Under the pieces are notes generated by a model that was not told the origin of the DNA, did not search any database, and worked only from the letters and a program-made list of their open reading frames with translations. From Dryocosmus kuriphilus (Eukaryota > Arthropoda > Insecta > Hymenoptera > Cynipidae), in the NCBI GenBank assembly GCA_038277395.1, contig CM076192.1, positions 131,885,570 to 131,949,569 of the forward strand: a stretch of 64,000 bases of DNA. Direction: 5' to 3'. The position numbers and the translations under genes are program-made. Of the stretch, positions 29,832 through 42,100 are shown piece by piece; within the stretch, counting starts at the first letter, position 1; each line of letters starts with the position of its first letter.

Positions 29832-30844
29832 TACATTCTCATCAGAGAAGGTATTAGATTTATGCAAAATTTGACTTTCGCGAATTTCATGAAATCTCCA
29901 CGTTTTGAGACCTCCTGAATCCGAAAAAACGGTTTTTACGACGGTGTCTGTCTGTCTGTTGTTGTCGTCGTTGTCGCCGTCGTTGAAGTCTGTTCCCACG
30001 ATAACTTTCGAAGGACTAATCGGATTGGAGTGCGCTTTGGTACACTTCTTTAATTGGTAAAAGAAAGGACTAGTTTGTTAACCAGCGGTTTTGACCAACG
30101 GTTATGGTTTTATCCATCAAAAACGGTTTCTCACAAAATCAAAAAATCCATTTTCCGGCTAAACTATGAGAGATACAAAAAAAATGTTAAAAAGTAAAAT
30201 TGTTCACCTTAAAAGAATCTAAAAATTTTTTCTTAACCATTTTTTGATAAAATGAACGGTTTTTGATTTAATCAAGAAAACGCTATTAAAAACAAGAAAC
30301 TATGTTTTTTTTGCCAAAATATTCATGATACGAAGAAATTATAATTAGTAAAGTTGTTCAACTCAAAAGGATCTACAGATCTTGTATAAATTATTTTTTT
30401 GATAAAATGCACGGTTTTTGTTTTAATCGAGAAAACGCTTTTAAAAAAAAAAATTTCCCATTTCCAGCCAAACTATAGAAGATACGAGAAAATGATAATC
30501 AACAAAGTTGTTCGCCTGTAAAAAGGTCCAAAAATTTGCTCTTTATCATTTTTTTGAGCAGACGCGTATTTTTTTAGTTATTCGTGAAATATGTTACGAA
30601 ATATAAAAAAGACCACTTTTCAGAAAAATTATGCAAGATATGAGAAAATATTAACAAACAGAATCGTTCACCTTGGAAAGAGCTAAAACATTTATTAATA
30701 AGAATCATCGTTTTACTTTTGAGGATCGAAATCTTGCATTGGGAAAAATTGAAAAATCACAAAAAAAAGCTTTACCAATCTGCAATGTGTTCAAAGACAT
30801 TTTAATTGACGAGCGCGAAGCGCGAGTGTCATGATGAGAATGTA
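29832..30844. mobile_element. 1-kb TIR repeat, copy 2
   Basis: TACATTCTCATCA at 29832-29844 and its inverse at 30832-30844, with the same internal order as copy 1 at 20852-21846: (GTCGTT)-type tract, ~150-bp degenerate units, and GAGCGCGAAGCGCGAG near 30810. Same orientation as copy 1, 9 kb away. The shared right flank (TTCCTTAAGG) again extends past the TIR. Confidence 0.75.
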
Positions 30845-30969
30845 TTCCTTAAGGTCGATAGAGCCTTAAGTAAAATAATTTCTTTTGTAATTTTTAATAA
30901 AGAATTCAAATTTAATTGTTCCATTAAAAGTAGGTGTTTTGAAATTTTAAGACCTCCGTAATGAATACC

Positions 30970-31085
30970 ATGCACGATGTGCATTGTGCAAGGATCAAAA
31001 ACATCCAAGCGCGAAGCGCGAGGCTCAAATATATCGGAGCGCGAAGCGCGCGATGAAAGTGTGCCCGCGAAGCGGGCAGATTTTT
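30970..31085. repeat. Cluster of GCGCGAAGCGCG palindromes
   Basis: GCGCGAAGCGCG occurs near 31009 and 31040, with a related CCCGCGAAGCGGGC at 31066-31079. Each can form a short GC-rich hairpin. The same motif sits at the right end of both 1-kb TIR repeats. Confidence 0.7.
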
Positions 31086-32879
31086 CTGCTGCCAATTAAT
31101 CAAAGCCTAAAAATTATTTCAATTTTAAAAACAATTGTTTAAATTGTATTAGTTGGTGAAGAAAGAATTAAGTCAGCCATTAAAGCTTTTAGATCTAGTT
31201 AAATTAAGGGCTGTATGTCTTCCAGTAGGAAAAGCAAGAGTGCACCAGACAATTTAAGGAGGTTCGTGTAAGAATGGGGAAACCAAAAACAAAGATAATG
31301 ATTCTCCTAATATCAAAACTTCTAAACAATAAGTGTCTTTAAATTCGAATCCAATCAAATGAGGAACCTTCGAAACAACCTTTTCATCATTAGTGCTCGT
31401 TCAGATGTGGAAACAATAAAAGTTCAAGCCTTACAAACTGAAACCATTCTAGTTGTAATAAAAAAAATTGTAACTGTAGAAAAAGAACTTCAATCCTGCA
31501 AAATTAAAAGAATTCCAACCTTGACGCTTTTCACTAGAATCGTCTTTGCCAACTTCAAATGTATATAAAAAATCCTTCAGATTATAATAAGATTTAAAAC
31601 TCGAAAACGTTTTTTTCACAATTCTAGGAAACTAAAAGAGCAACCACGCAAAATCTCGATCGCGGGTTTATTTGAAGAGAAAGACATTCATTATCATAAA
31701 GTCATATCTATGCTAAATTCATTCTCAGGTAATTACACCAAAACCATTAAATGCGAACAGGTTATTTGTTGTTTAATTGCCTCATTGACCGTAAATCATT
31801 CCCATTCAATAAAGCTATACAACAAAATATGGCATGTGTGTTCATGGAATGAGGTGTATCATTTATAGAGTAGTTTTCTGTACTGAATCAAAGTCTGGCC
31901 TCTGTTTTTTCAGAACACATCAATTTTTGAGATTTTTTAAATCAAACTTTTTTTCGAAAAATCAAAAATCATATGACAAAAGGATGTAAACAATTTGTAA
32001 AGCGGAAAGCAATCCATGATTTCGATGCGTTTTTGAACGCATGATATAATAATAAAACATTAATAATCACTAATAATAATAATCCAACGATGTGTTTTTT
32101 TCTATGTCTTGTACGTTTCCTCAGGTAATACAAAATTTTTTTTTTAAAAACGCGCAAGAGAAATGGTTTTACAAAAAACTTTATGTTTAACTGTAATTGT
32201 TCGAAAGACACATGACAGATAAGTTGTCTCTTTCTATCAGTGTACTGTAACTCTTATCTGATTGCATTGGAGTCTGCAGTATTTACAGTTTTCGTAATAT
32301 TTACTAAGTTTAAAATATCTGTTCTTCTTTATTGGTTGTTAGCTCCTACTGGAAAATGATTAAAAGCTGCTACGTCTGACTAGAAACTTTTCCGCTTGCA
32401 GTGATTTCTTAATGAAATAATCCCTTCCCGTGTTCATAACTAACTGCTCCCAAATCTTCTGACAAGAGGTCCAAGTGAGAATGAAGAATGTGAATCTAAC
32501 GGTTCAATTTATCCAGAGATACACTTCGTCATATTTTTGAGTATGATATCTTTACACTCTGGCTTTGCATCTTTTACACACCTTTCACAATATCCGCTCT
32601 ACGAATCTAATATTATTACACATTCTTTATTGGTTTTTTGAAAAAAAAACCGCTTGTAACCAGGTTTTAAGGCCATTTAACAGGTGGGTCATGTAACCAA
32701 GCCAGTCCTGAGATCGATATTTCTTGTCCTATATTTATAAATGAAACTCAAAGTAATGTGGAGAAGATTTCGGATAATATTAATAAATGTAGAAGAACAG
32801 TGCGTGGCAAAGCGTAAATTCTCGGAGCAATAAAAATTTATTATAAAAATAATGATTTAGCCTCGGATGATTGGATTGA
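31086..32879. other. No gene recognised
   Basis: AT-rich; small ORFs (31359-31568 +, 31969-32211 -) look random. Confidence 0.4.
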
Positions 32880-33365
32880 TGCTTCTATTGATAAAAGGCA
32901 TGCCCCCGGAATAGTTTCGGGCGATAAATGGAGACTGGGTGTTTGGAATGCTTGAGGTGTGAAAGATTACGTAGTTGGAGAATTGTTTAAAACGATGCAT
33001 ATGAAAAAGTTATATATCTTATGTGTACCTGAAATAAAGAAGAAAGGATGTGAAATAACGAATAGAGAAAAATGTGAAATCGCTCTTTGGTCAGGGAATG
33101 ATTCGTGTGCTAGCCAATGTCTGGGATTGATTATGAATGAGAAATCAAGACAAAATATCAAAAAGTATAGATTTGTATCTCCAAGATTATTGTGGGTTAG
33201 AATGAAAGTGGGAATCAGAAGACTATTTATTATAGCATGTTATGATCCAGTACACGACGAAAGCAGTAAAGTAAAGGATTCCGTCTAGAAGTCGTTGAAT
33301 GATATCTTAATTACTAGTAATCCTGGGGGAAAAAGTCATTATTCTCGGAGATATGAATGGCTGAG
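32880..33365 (+). pseudogene. RTE-like LINE endonuclease fragment
   Basis: The frame reads WRLGVWNA, a stop at 32953, then GELFKTMHMKKLYILCVPEI, KKKGCEIT, SQCLGLIMNEKSRQNIKKY and RRLFIIACYDPVHDESSKVK, followed by NDILITSNPGGK. WN, the C-V-P-E (usually C-x-T/S-E) position and Y-x-P-V correspond to the first conserved blocks of the APE-type endonuclease that nicks target DNA for LINEs. The order and spacing fit the RTE-like group, possibly the same family as 42174-42840. It has stops at 32953 and 33286, and ends where LTR-like sequence starts near 33374. Confidence 0.65.
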
Positions 33366-33934
33366 CTGGCGTGTGTAGTGTTCGTGAATATTTGTGAGCC
33401 TGCGTGGTGCGCTGTCTTGTGCGTGCATGCAAAGGGATACTTGCCTTTTAGCAGCCGAAGAGAACGGTTTTGTCGTGTGTGTGCGTTGCCGAGACGGCGC
33501 GGCAGATTACCGGAGTAGTGATATTTTGGCGAAGAGGATAAATCAAAAGGTAATTGCAGAAGAAGAAAAGGGCGGAAAAAGGAGAGAAAAAGAAAAGGGA
33601 AGTTTCGTGTTTTGTGGGGATTTTGTCAATTGCCATTTGGGTTTGGATTTATGTATATATGGGTTCTGGAAGTAATTAGCTTTTCGATTGCATTGTGAAC
33701 GAGTTGTCGAGTTCCGGGGATTTCTGGCGATGTGCGTAACGTGGAAAGAGACAACTGCTCGCCGACCATGGTAAATCGGTTAGACATAAATAAGAAATAC
33801 TTAGTAACCTTGATTCGATAATCCCCATCCCATTTGAGTAATATACTACATTGTCCCATTGTAAATAATAAATTAGTGGCTCCAAGTACTTTAATTGCAA
33901 TTCCATATGAATTGTAGATAGTGATATAAATAAC

Positions 33935-34058
33935 CACATTAAAGTGGAAATAAATGGTATATAAATACCTCCATTATATTTGAAGTAAGTTGATATAAAG
34001 TACCTCCATTAAATTGGAAATAAGTGGTATAAAATACTCCCACTAAATTGAAATAGAG
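33935..34058. repeat. ~36-bp tandem repeat, three to four units
   Basis: Units of the form ATTAAATTGGAAATAAGTGG plus TATAAAATACCTCC recur at 33938, 33972, 34009 and 34044 with small changes. They lie ahead of the protease region of the gypsy element. Confidence 0.7.
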
Positions 34059-34384
34059 TACCAAACCATCCTGGTGAAGGAGAAATTATCAAAATCGAAA
34101 GGAAACGGACATCGGGAAAGGTTGTGGTAGATGTGGAAGCAGCAAACAATTTGCACAAGATGCTAGGTGCCTTGCTAAAGGCCAAAAATGATTTTCCTGT
34201 GAAAAAATGTTCCATTTTCGTCAGTATTGTAAGTCACAAGGCACTTATTAAAGGAAAGGGTATCCTCCCGAAAAGCGAAATATCGCGTCGGTCAACCATG
34301 GAAGAACCACAAAAGGGAAAGAGAAGAAGTCGATTTCGTTGAAGATAAAGGAGTCGACTATGTTTTTCACACTGATAATGACGT

Positions 34385-36960
34385 GAATGTAGAATGCTCT
34401 GTAGGTGGGGTAAAAACTGACATGTTAGTAGACTCAGGGTGCAGATTAAAGTTAACAGATAAAACATGGGACGTTTTGAAGAACAAGAAAGTGAAAGTTC
34501 ATATTCAAAATAACAAACAAGAAAAACCTTCTTGGCGTACGGTAGCAATACTCCATTTGTTGTAAAAGGCTCATTTAAAGCCATGCTCGAAGTAAACGGA
34601 AAAAGGAAGGCAACTATTTTTTATGTAATCAAAGGCGGACCTAGAGACATGTTGGGCAGGGAAACAGGAATGCGTTTGGGAATCCTGAAGATATGCATGC
34701 GTGAATGTCAATCAAGCAGTGAAAGGAACATTCCATGAGTTCAAGGATACATTAATAGAAATCCCTATTGAAGACTTCATACAGACAATTTCACAACATT
34801 TTCGGGGAATACTAATTCCACTACAGGCAAAAGTTGAGAACAAAATTAAAGAGTTGTTGGGATGCGACATAACCGAGGAAGTGGAAAAAGCTTCAAAGGG
34901 TGTCGCTTATAGTACCAATATTAAAGAAAATGGAGAATTACGACTTTTTGTGGATATAAGACGCGCAAACGCTGCATTTATACGCGAAAACTATTCGTTG
35001 CCCTCCATGGACCAACTGCTGCCTAGAATAAAGAAAGCTAAATATTTTAGTAAACTAGACCAAAAAAATGGTTTTCACCAAATGGAGATTCACCCGAAAT
35101 CCTGACTCATAACGACGTTTATAATATCAACAGGTTTATATTAGTATAAAAGGTTAATGTTTGCTTTATCCTTTGCACCTGAACTTTTCCAAAAGATTCT
35201 CGAAAGAATGATATTAAGCTGTGAGTGTGTCATCAACTTCTTGACGACATTCTAGTTTTCTGAATCGAAGAAAAAGATTACGACACGAGGTTACAAAAAG
35301 TACGAGAAGTTCTAACAGAAAACAACGTCTTACTGAATTAAGATAAATGTATATATAAAGTGGAGCAGATACCGCTCTTGGGACATGGGCTATCTGCTAA
35401 GGAAATTAAACCATTGGATAAATATACAAAAAGTATGGACAAGCTTCGAGTTCCAGGGACTGTAGAAGAGCTGCAAAGTTTCTTAGGGTTGATTAACTAC
35501 ATCAACAAACGTATTCCAAATTTAGCCACGAAGACAGAAACACTGAAGAAGCTTTTAAGAAAAAAAATTGGAAGGAACACAAACCTAGGGAAGGTTTGTT
35601 CTAAAAAACAGGATGAGGCATTCAATCAACCAAAATAAACTCTAAATGAAATAAAATCGCTAGTATATTAGGACGTTCGAACTAGGACACAAGTTATAGT
35701 GGATGCAATCCCAGTTGGTCTTGGGGCAGTATTAATACAAATTGACGCAAGTGGACTTAGAATAATCGCTTTCAGGAATAGGACGTTGACAGCTATTGAA
35801 CAAAGATTTAGCCAAACTGAGAAAGAATTATTGTTCTTAGTCTGGGGCGTAGAACATTTTGACATATTTCTGTTTGGAAAAGTATTTGACCTTATAACTG
35901 ATCACAAGCCGCTGCAGATAATTCTCTGTCGTGAATCCAAACCGTGTGCGCGAATCGAAAGGTGCGTTTTACGATTACAGTCATATAAGTATATCATAAT
36001 CAACAGGCCTGGAAAAACAACATAGCTTATCGTTTGTCACGACTACATGAATGGTCAAACACTCCGCCAGCTGGGGGAGGACAGATACGTGCAGCAGATC
36101 GTAGAACAGTAAAGACCTCTGGAAGTGCCCATGAAAGATATCATCAAATTCTCAGGAAATGATCTCGAAATTAGCAACAAAGGAAACAGATTTATAATTA
36201 GGGTTGGACAGAATCGGTTAAAGGATATAGGATTTTCGAAAATGAACTATGTTTCCATGGAAACATTCTACTTCGAGGAAATAAAATAGTAATACCAGAA
36301 AAGCTCAGGAATGAGGTCAGGAAAGATGTCGAAACACTTGTGAAAACCTGCAGGAACTGCACTCTAGTGGGTCTGCCATACACTCCAATACAAATGAAGG
36401 GACGCGAACTCCCTATGGCTCCTTGGGTTGATATTGCTATGGATTTGTTAGGAACATTACATAACATTGACTATTTACTGGTAATTAAAGATTATTACAG
36501 TCCGTAGAAAGAAGTGAAAATTTTGAGGGCTAATACGAGCGCTCAAATCATTAAAGTGCTAAAGGAAATTTTTAGCAGACTAGGCTATCCCGTTTCGATT
36601 ACAGCAGATAATGGGAAACAATTCGTCAGCATTGAATTCAGATGATTCTGTAAAGAATGTAATATTCACCACTTTAACACCATTCCATATTGGCCACAGC
36701 AGAACGGGGAAGTCGAAAGAGAAAGCCACGATATTCTAAAGCGTTTAAAAATCAGCCAGATTGAAAAAAAGGATTTAAAAGAAAGACTTTGGGAATACCT
36801 AAAGATGTACAATAGCACACTCCACACGGAGACTGGCAAAACACCATGCGAACTCTTCTATAGAAGAAAGAATAGAGATAAGATTCCTTCATTAGAAGAA
36901 ATGGACGGAAGTAAAATGGAAGATTCAGAGAAAAGAGACAGAGATAAGGAGCAAAAGGAA
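34385..36960 (+). pseudogene. Pol of the Mag-like gypsy element, several frames
   Basis: Protease remnant: VECSVGGVKTDMLVDSG at 34385-34440 (VDSG for the DTG/DSG motif), then RDMLGRETG. RT: VDIRRANAAFIRENYSLP and FSKLDQKNGFHQMEI (first catalytic Asp present) to the stop at 35103, then in another frame LDDILVF near 35240, and the thumb with LQSFLGLINYINKRIPN. RNase H: a frame from 35699 with FSQTEKELLFLVWGVEHFDI and FDLITDHKPLQII. Integrase: CRNC and WVDIAMDLLGTL near 36355-36460, ITADNGKQF near 36600, and QQNGEVERESH near 36700. The EKELL-VWGVEHF string is typical of Mag/K02A2.6-like elements. At least six stops or frameshifts; not functional. Confidence 0.8.
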
Positions 36961-37674
36961 AGAGGGACAAAACGAATAAGCTCAGCTCAAATTTCAATCC
37001 AGTTCCGCATAAAGTAGAAGTCTCTCAAGGTGCAGACACCATTAAAGGGAACGACGGAACTGGACAGAGCTATAAGAGAAACATAGTCCCCTTTAAAAGA
37101 GTTGAAGGTGAATGGAATTCAATTCCAGTGAAGGATGCCGAGCGTGAAGGCTCATAAAGAGAGGAAGAATAAGTTATCTTGTTCTAAAAACAAGTATTGA
37201 CAGTGTTGTGTGTTAGGTTGGTCCTACTACAGTGTAAAGAAGGCAAGAAGTTCGGTGTGATTAAATGATCTTGCCAACATGAGATTGAAGAGGATTTAAT
37301 TGAGCTATTGATGTTCCAGTTCTATACAGATCTGTATGTAAAAATGTTAAATTGAGATTTATCGAGAATTGATTAGTGTGATCGAAACGTAAAATAAATA
37401 TTTTTGAGGATGGGATACAGTGTTTGTGAATATTTATGCGCTCGCGCGGTGCGCTCTCTCGTGCGTGCATGCAAGGGAACATTTGTTAGCGTCCTACCTA
37501 CCACTGGCCTGCTTGGTCGACTTCTTCTTCATCAGTTCGCCTACGTCCCCCATCCGCTTGAAAGGCTTAGAGGTTCAGCTATACTATCTTCGTATGTTTG
37601 TACCTGCTACAATGTTACGCATCATCCTCAGAAGTGCAGTATATGGCTTCATCTTGGGACGTCGGCCTTCTACA

Positions 37675-40600
37675 TCATTGTGTTTTCAGTCGCTGCTGTT
37701 CTTCTGTCTTCTTTCGTCGCATGACACTGTCGGTAAACGCCGGGACTGCGTCCCAGTTGTATTGGTAGCGCAGCATTATATTGACAGTGTTTTGAGCTCT
37801 ACAGTCTTCTCGGATTTTTGTCTCTAGATCTCGCCTCAATTCCGTCCATCTCTCACATTCGTAGATGGTATGTTGTACATTGTCTTCCAGTGTTGAACAG
37901 TAGTCTCAGAAGGGACTGCTCTTCCTGTGAAGCTTGTAGAGGTTGGTGTTGAAGTGCCCATGTCCGGTGAGAAACTGGGTGAGGTAGAAGTTGATCTCCC
38001 CATGATCTCTTGCCGTCCACGGAGCCAGCTCCCTGATTAGTAGAGCTGTCCAACTGCCGCTTGTTCCTTCTGACCATCTCTCTTGCTAATCTTGGGGAGT
38101 GCGCATTTTGCCTCAGTGTAGATAGTCTTCTTACCGCTGCCAGCCTCCTTCCGATAGTAGTAACTTTTCCTCTTATATGCGAGGATGTCAATAGGGACCA
38201 ATCCTGGCACCACCAGGGTAGCCGCATTCGAAACCGTCCTCTAAGCACTGGAGATCCGCAGTGCTCTTTTTCGTTGTATCGAGGATATTCTCGCCCTATA
38301 CTTCGATACACTGAGCGTGTCTGTTCAGGTTCACGCACCATATAGCAGGATGGAGTATATTACGCACATGAGCGTCCTTCTTTTACTCGCCTTGGGGCCA
38401 AATATACTTGGCATGCGTCTGGTCTGTGCACCTATGAGGTTTTCTGCTTTTTTAGCAGCCCTCTCGAAGTGTGCCCAATGGGTCAAGTCAGAATCAATTT
38501 TCTCGCCAAGGTATCTAATTGCCTTGCTAGCCTCTACACCTTGGACATCGATTTTAACCTGTAGGGGCTACGTGAAGTGTCTCCTCCTGGTGAGTACGAC
38601 CATCGCAGTCTTGCTGGCAGCCAGCTCGAGTCCGTGGTTGTCTAACTATCTCTTTACTCGGTTGACCGCCAGTTCTGTTCTCCAGTTGGCCTGCTCTGGA
38701 TTCTTGGCTATTATAACTACCGCAATATCTTCGGCAAACGAAATGAGCTTAGCCCACTGGGGCAACTCGACTCGCAAGACTCCATCGTACATGACGTTCC
38801 ACAGGTCCTGTCCTAAAGCCGAACGCTGTGCCACGCCTGTTGTGATCTCTTCACGTCTCTGGCCTTCTGAAGTATCGTATATCAGCTCCCTGTCTCGTAG
38901 ATAGTCCTCTGTAGTCCTCTGGAAGAACTTGGATATTTCAAACTGGTATTTAAGCGCATCAAGTATGTCAGTCCACCTTGCTGAGTAGAATGCATTTTTG
39001 ACATCGAGTGTGACCAGTACACAGCTACCACGTGTTCTGGGAATCCCTTGCCATGCTCTCTCAGCTATCTGCATGTCCTCTAGGAGGGCGTCCGTTGTAG
39101 AGTGTTTGTCACGGAATCCGTGCTGCATCTCTGATAGATCACCTTCTACCGAGATATCTGTTTGTAGCCTTGCTCTCAGCATTCTTTCAACTACCTTCCT
39201 TATATCCTCCAGCATATAGAGTGGCCTGGAGGAAGACGGGGTGACAGATGGGCCCTTTTCCTTATCTATCAATACTAGTCTCTGCACCTTCCACCACTTG
39301 GCGGAGACTCCTGCCTTGAGGCATGCGTTGTACATATCCAGAAGCAGATGTGGACACTCCTTTGCAGTTTTCTTGACAATCTCAGTGGATATTCCATCAG
39401 ATCCTGGCGCTCTTCGATTGCCTAGAGAGTATGCCGCTACCCGTAGCTCGGCAGCAATAAAGAGTGGTATCTCTGCATCCCTAAACATTATATCCGAGTA
39501 TGCTCTGTTCGGATGCTTTGGAAACAATACCTCTACAACCCACTTCGTAAATTGTGTTTCGCGTGGTTTTTCCGGTGCGTGTCTTTCGAGGCGGCGTGTG
39601 ACGACTTTGAATCCTCGTCTCCAGGGATCCTCGTCTACTTCTCGACATATATGGCTCCAGCCCTGCTTCTTTCTGAGCTTAATGCAGTTTGACAGCATCT
39701 TTTTGTCTAAGCGGAAAAGTTCAGCTGCCTCAGTCTCTCCAATCCCACCTATTTTTCTTTGAGCCTTCATCCTCAGGGCAAAAGCTTCTTTCCGAGCTAT
39801 AGCAATCTGTTCATTCCACCAGTATGCGAGTAATAACGTCTCTCTTTGATCTCTTGGGCATTGATCCTTTGCATGCTTCAGTAATCAAGGCCATCGCCCG
39901 ACCGATTATTGCTTCAGCCCCTACCCTGCTGGTCGAAGACCCATTGGTGTCCTCGCGGTACAGTATGTCGCTCAGCAGTACTTCCCGAAGTTTTTCCTTA
40001 TCAAGCTTCCTGGCGTTCCAGCCATTAGAGTTTCCTCGCTTGATTGGAAAACCGTTCCTCTTCGATCTTGATATTACATCGAAAGTGATGTGCTGTTGGT
40101 CACTTTCGGTAAAGTCCTCCAGGACCTGCCATTTGCGTATTAAGTTCATCATTCTCAGACTCGCCAGGGTGATGCCAATTATAGTACCTCGGCTGCCGCT
40201 GCTTCTGCACGCTGTGTTTCGGCCACTGTTTATGAATGTTAGAACCAGCCTAGCAGACATAACGGTGACTGCTACTCCTCTTATGCATGTCAACGGCTCA
40301 CCCCGTTCATTTAACTTTGCATAAAATCTTCAGCCACTACGATTTCATCTTCGATGTCTCGAATTCAGTCCTCCAAGGCTTTCATCTTGGCTCTAAATTC
40401 TGCAATTCTTTCGCTAGCAGAGAAGTAGGCATTCACATAGTTGATGTTAATGCTCTTTACCCACACATATCCACAGCCTCTACTTGATTCACTGATGATA
40501 TCTTTGGATGCATTTCTCACCCATATGGCAGCTGTACCGTTGCCATTTGTGAACCACGCTCTTCCCATTCTGAGGTTCGTATATTGCTCCGAAATTATGA

Positions 40601-40690
40601 GCAGGTCAGCCCCGTTTTTGTACGCCCTCTGTACGAGTAGGTCCTGCGATAGGCGACTTCTTGAATGTTGCACTGTAGGATGTTCGCCAT
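37675..40690 (-). pseudogene. R1-like LINE ORF2: endonuclease and reverse transcriptase
   Basis: ATG at 40690 gives MANILQCNIQ, then the frame slips to SRLSQDLLVQRAYKNGADLL with ISEQY, the Asn- and Glu-bearing start of the APE endonuclease (40673-40365). More endonuclease and linker follow to 39811. RT lies at 39770-38646, 374 codons open: RRAPGSDGI, QHGFRDKHSTTDAL, DVKNAFYSARW, GVAQRSALGQDLWNVMYDGV. The catalytic box reads FAED where FADD is expected, with the changed codon at 38730-38732. A further frame holds NLYKLHRKSS and EDNVQHTIYECERWTELRRD near 37800-37960, the C-terminal finger with one Cys lost to a stop. The end is TGA at 37675-37677. At least four frame breaks. Confidence 0.82.
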
Positions 40691-40692
40691 TT

Positions 40693-41700
40693 TCACTTGT
40701 TTCTGCGACAGGCCTCCTTATAGGCTGTGCACGTCGTTGAGCCTGACATATGATCTACCACTTTATCAGCATGTTTCTCTGTACAGGGGTAGCATCTCCT
40801 TTCGTTTGAGCACGATGCAGATTTGTGTCGCTCTTTGCCATACCTATAGCACGACTGTCCTATGTCTGTTGCCTTTCACTTAGAAGCTAAAGGTCCAAAA
40901 CGATCGCACGTATAGCATCTGGCCAGTTGAGTCCTCCTTCTTGTTCAACAGTTCAACCAACCAATCTTAATGTGGGAAGCCAGTTCGAGTTTCTTCGCCA
41001 TCACCTCGTCCATTTCGACAGAGGCTATGACGTTTCCCCATCGATTTGGTTTGGTCAGGGTTATTTTGAACTCAACTCTTAATTCCCCATCAAAGTATTC
41101 ATCAACGGCATTTCTCACCTCTGCTTCATCGGTGACTGCATCTATATCACGAATCTCAATTTGGGCTTTCGAAACCATTGCACGTACTTCGCCCACGTCC
41201 CCAAAATGGCCTCATCGAGAATTGTTCTGGCTTCAGTTGGTGCTGCCAGTTCAACTAGGACGGCACCTGCTCTGGTAGTCCTGATTGCTTTGATGGTTAC
41301 CCCTATCTCGCCAGGTTTGAACTTTTCCCTAATCTTCTTAAGGACAGCAGCGTATTTCCTCCATGTTGATGGCCTTATGAGATCTGCTTCAGATCGTGCT
41401 CTCTTTATTCGTGGGCCCCTTTGTCCCTCGTCAACCTTATTTCTTGCTGGTCATTTACCTTCTCCCTCCTTGCTTTCTCGGTGTTTGAGAACCTTCAAGT
41501 CTTCTTTCTTGTGGGACTTTTTCTTCCTAGGCTTACATTTTCGCTGTCCAGAGGGCTGGGAGTGTTACCCGCCTGCCTCTTTCTGCTCTCATCAGCATCC
41601 GGAGTCAATTCTCGAGTTGCTAAATTTTTCCATCGACTGAAGCATGTTCTTTAGTTCCTCCGTCATCACTTCCTGTTCATGTAGCGCTTTTTCCATCAGC
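40693..41700 (-). pseudogene. R1-like LINE ORF1 (Gag-like, zinc knuckles)
   Basis: Minus-strand reading gives EKFKPGEIGVTIKAIRTTRA and EARTILDEAI near 41330-41210, then after a frame break QIEIRDIDAVTDEAEVRNAV and KITLTKPNRWGNVIASVEM (41160-40990), and then three Cys/His knuckles: CYTCDRFG, CYRYGKERHKSASC and CYPCTEKHADKVVDH (40905-40730). The middle knuckle has Tyr for one Cys. The stop (40693-40695) lies three bases from the ORF2 ATG, so the two ORFs are adjacent, as usual in this clade. ORF1 would coat the LINE RNA. Confidence 0.7.
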
Positions 41701-42100
41701 CTTATCTCCACATGGTAGCTTTGACGTAAGCTAGCTCCTGGTGCCCTTTCAGCACCCTCCACGCGTGATTGCCCCCCCCCCCCCCCGAAATACTAGGGAC
41801 TGGCTTTTGCCACCGTGGCTGGCACCCGAGCGGAATCAACGGGGAGATTGATGCTCCCTTGTGGTAAATCGTTTTTATCACGCATTGCCACCATTCATTT
41901 TATTGCGGGGTATCTTTCCCTAGCTGGTTTTTGTCCACCCCGGATATTTGATTTCCCCTGCGCCATCCATATCTGGAAAGCGTTCCTCAATCCGCAGCCC
42001 GCGGAAGCGCCCGATGGAGGAACAGAAAACCCCACACGGAATAATAAAGGGTGGTAAAGTTAATCTTGTTTAAGTTAAAGTCTTGTTAATTTTGATAAAG

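Larger units (their letters stand above)
33374..37480 (+). mobile_element. Degenerate Ty3/gypsy element, Mag/K02A2.6-like
   Basis: A pol region (34385-36960) is flanked by about 63 bp that match each other (33374-33436 and 37416-37480: GTGTTCGTGAATATTTGTG, then TGCGTGCATGCAA), probably the remaining common part of two LTRs. Full LTR ends, primer site and gag are not clear. The R1-like LINE begins directly after the right block, so the right LTR was probably cut by it or shares its breakpoint. Confidence 0.55.
37485..42040 (-). mobile_element. Long decayed R1-clade-like LINE
   Basis: On the minus strand ORF1 (to 40693) and ORF2 (40690 to 37675) are followed by a ~190-bp 3' stretch. ORF1 has three CCHC knuckles, ORF2 an APE endonuclease, RT and a C-terminal Cys/His finger, the layout of R1/TRAS-type LINEs. 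The 5' leader reaches about 42040 and includes a 15-C run at 41772-41786. It is not flanked by 28S rDNA sequence, so it is a dispersed relative and not a canonical R1 in rDNA. No target duplication seen. Frameshifts throughout. Confidence 0.8.

Noticed and set aside
38317..39762. Plus-strand ORFs of 195 and 173 codons
   Set aside because: They lie opposite the reverse-transcriptase frame of the R1-like LINE and are its shadows.
37485..42040. Canonical 28S-specific R1 element
   Set aside because: No rDNA sequence at either side; only the clade-type features are present.
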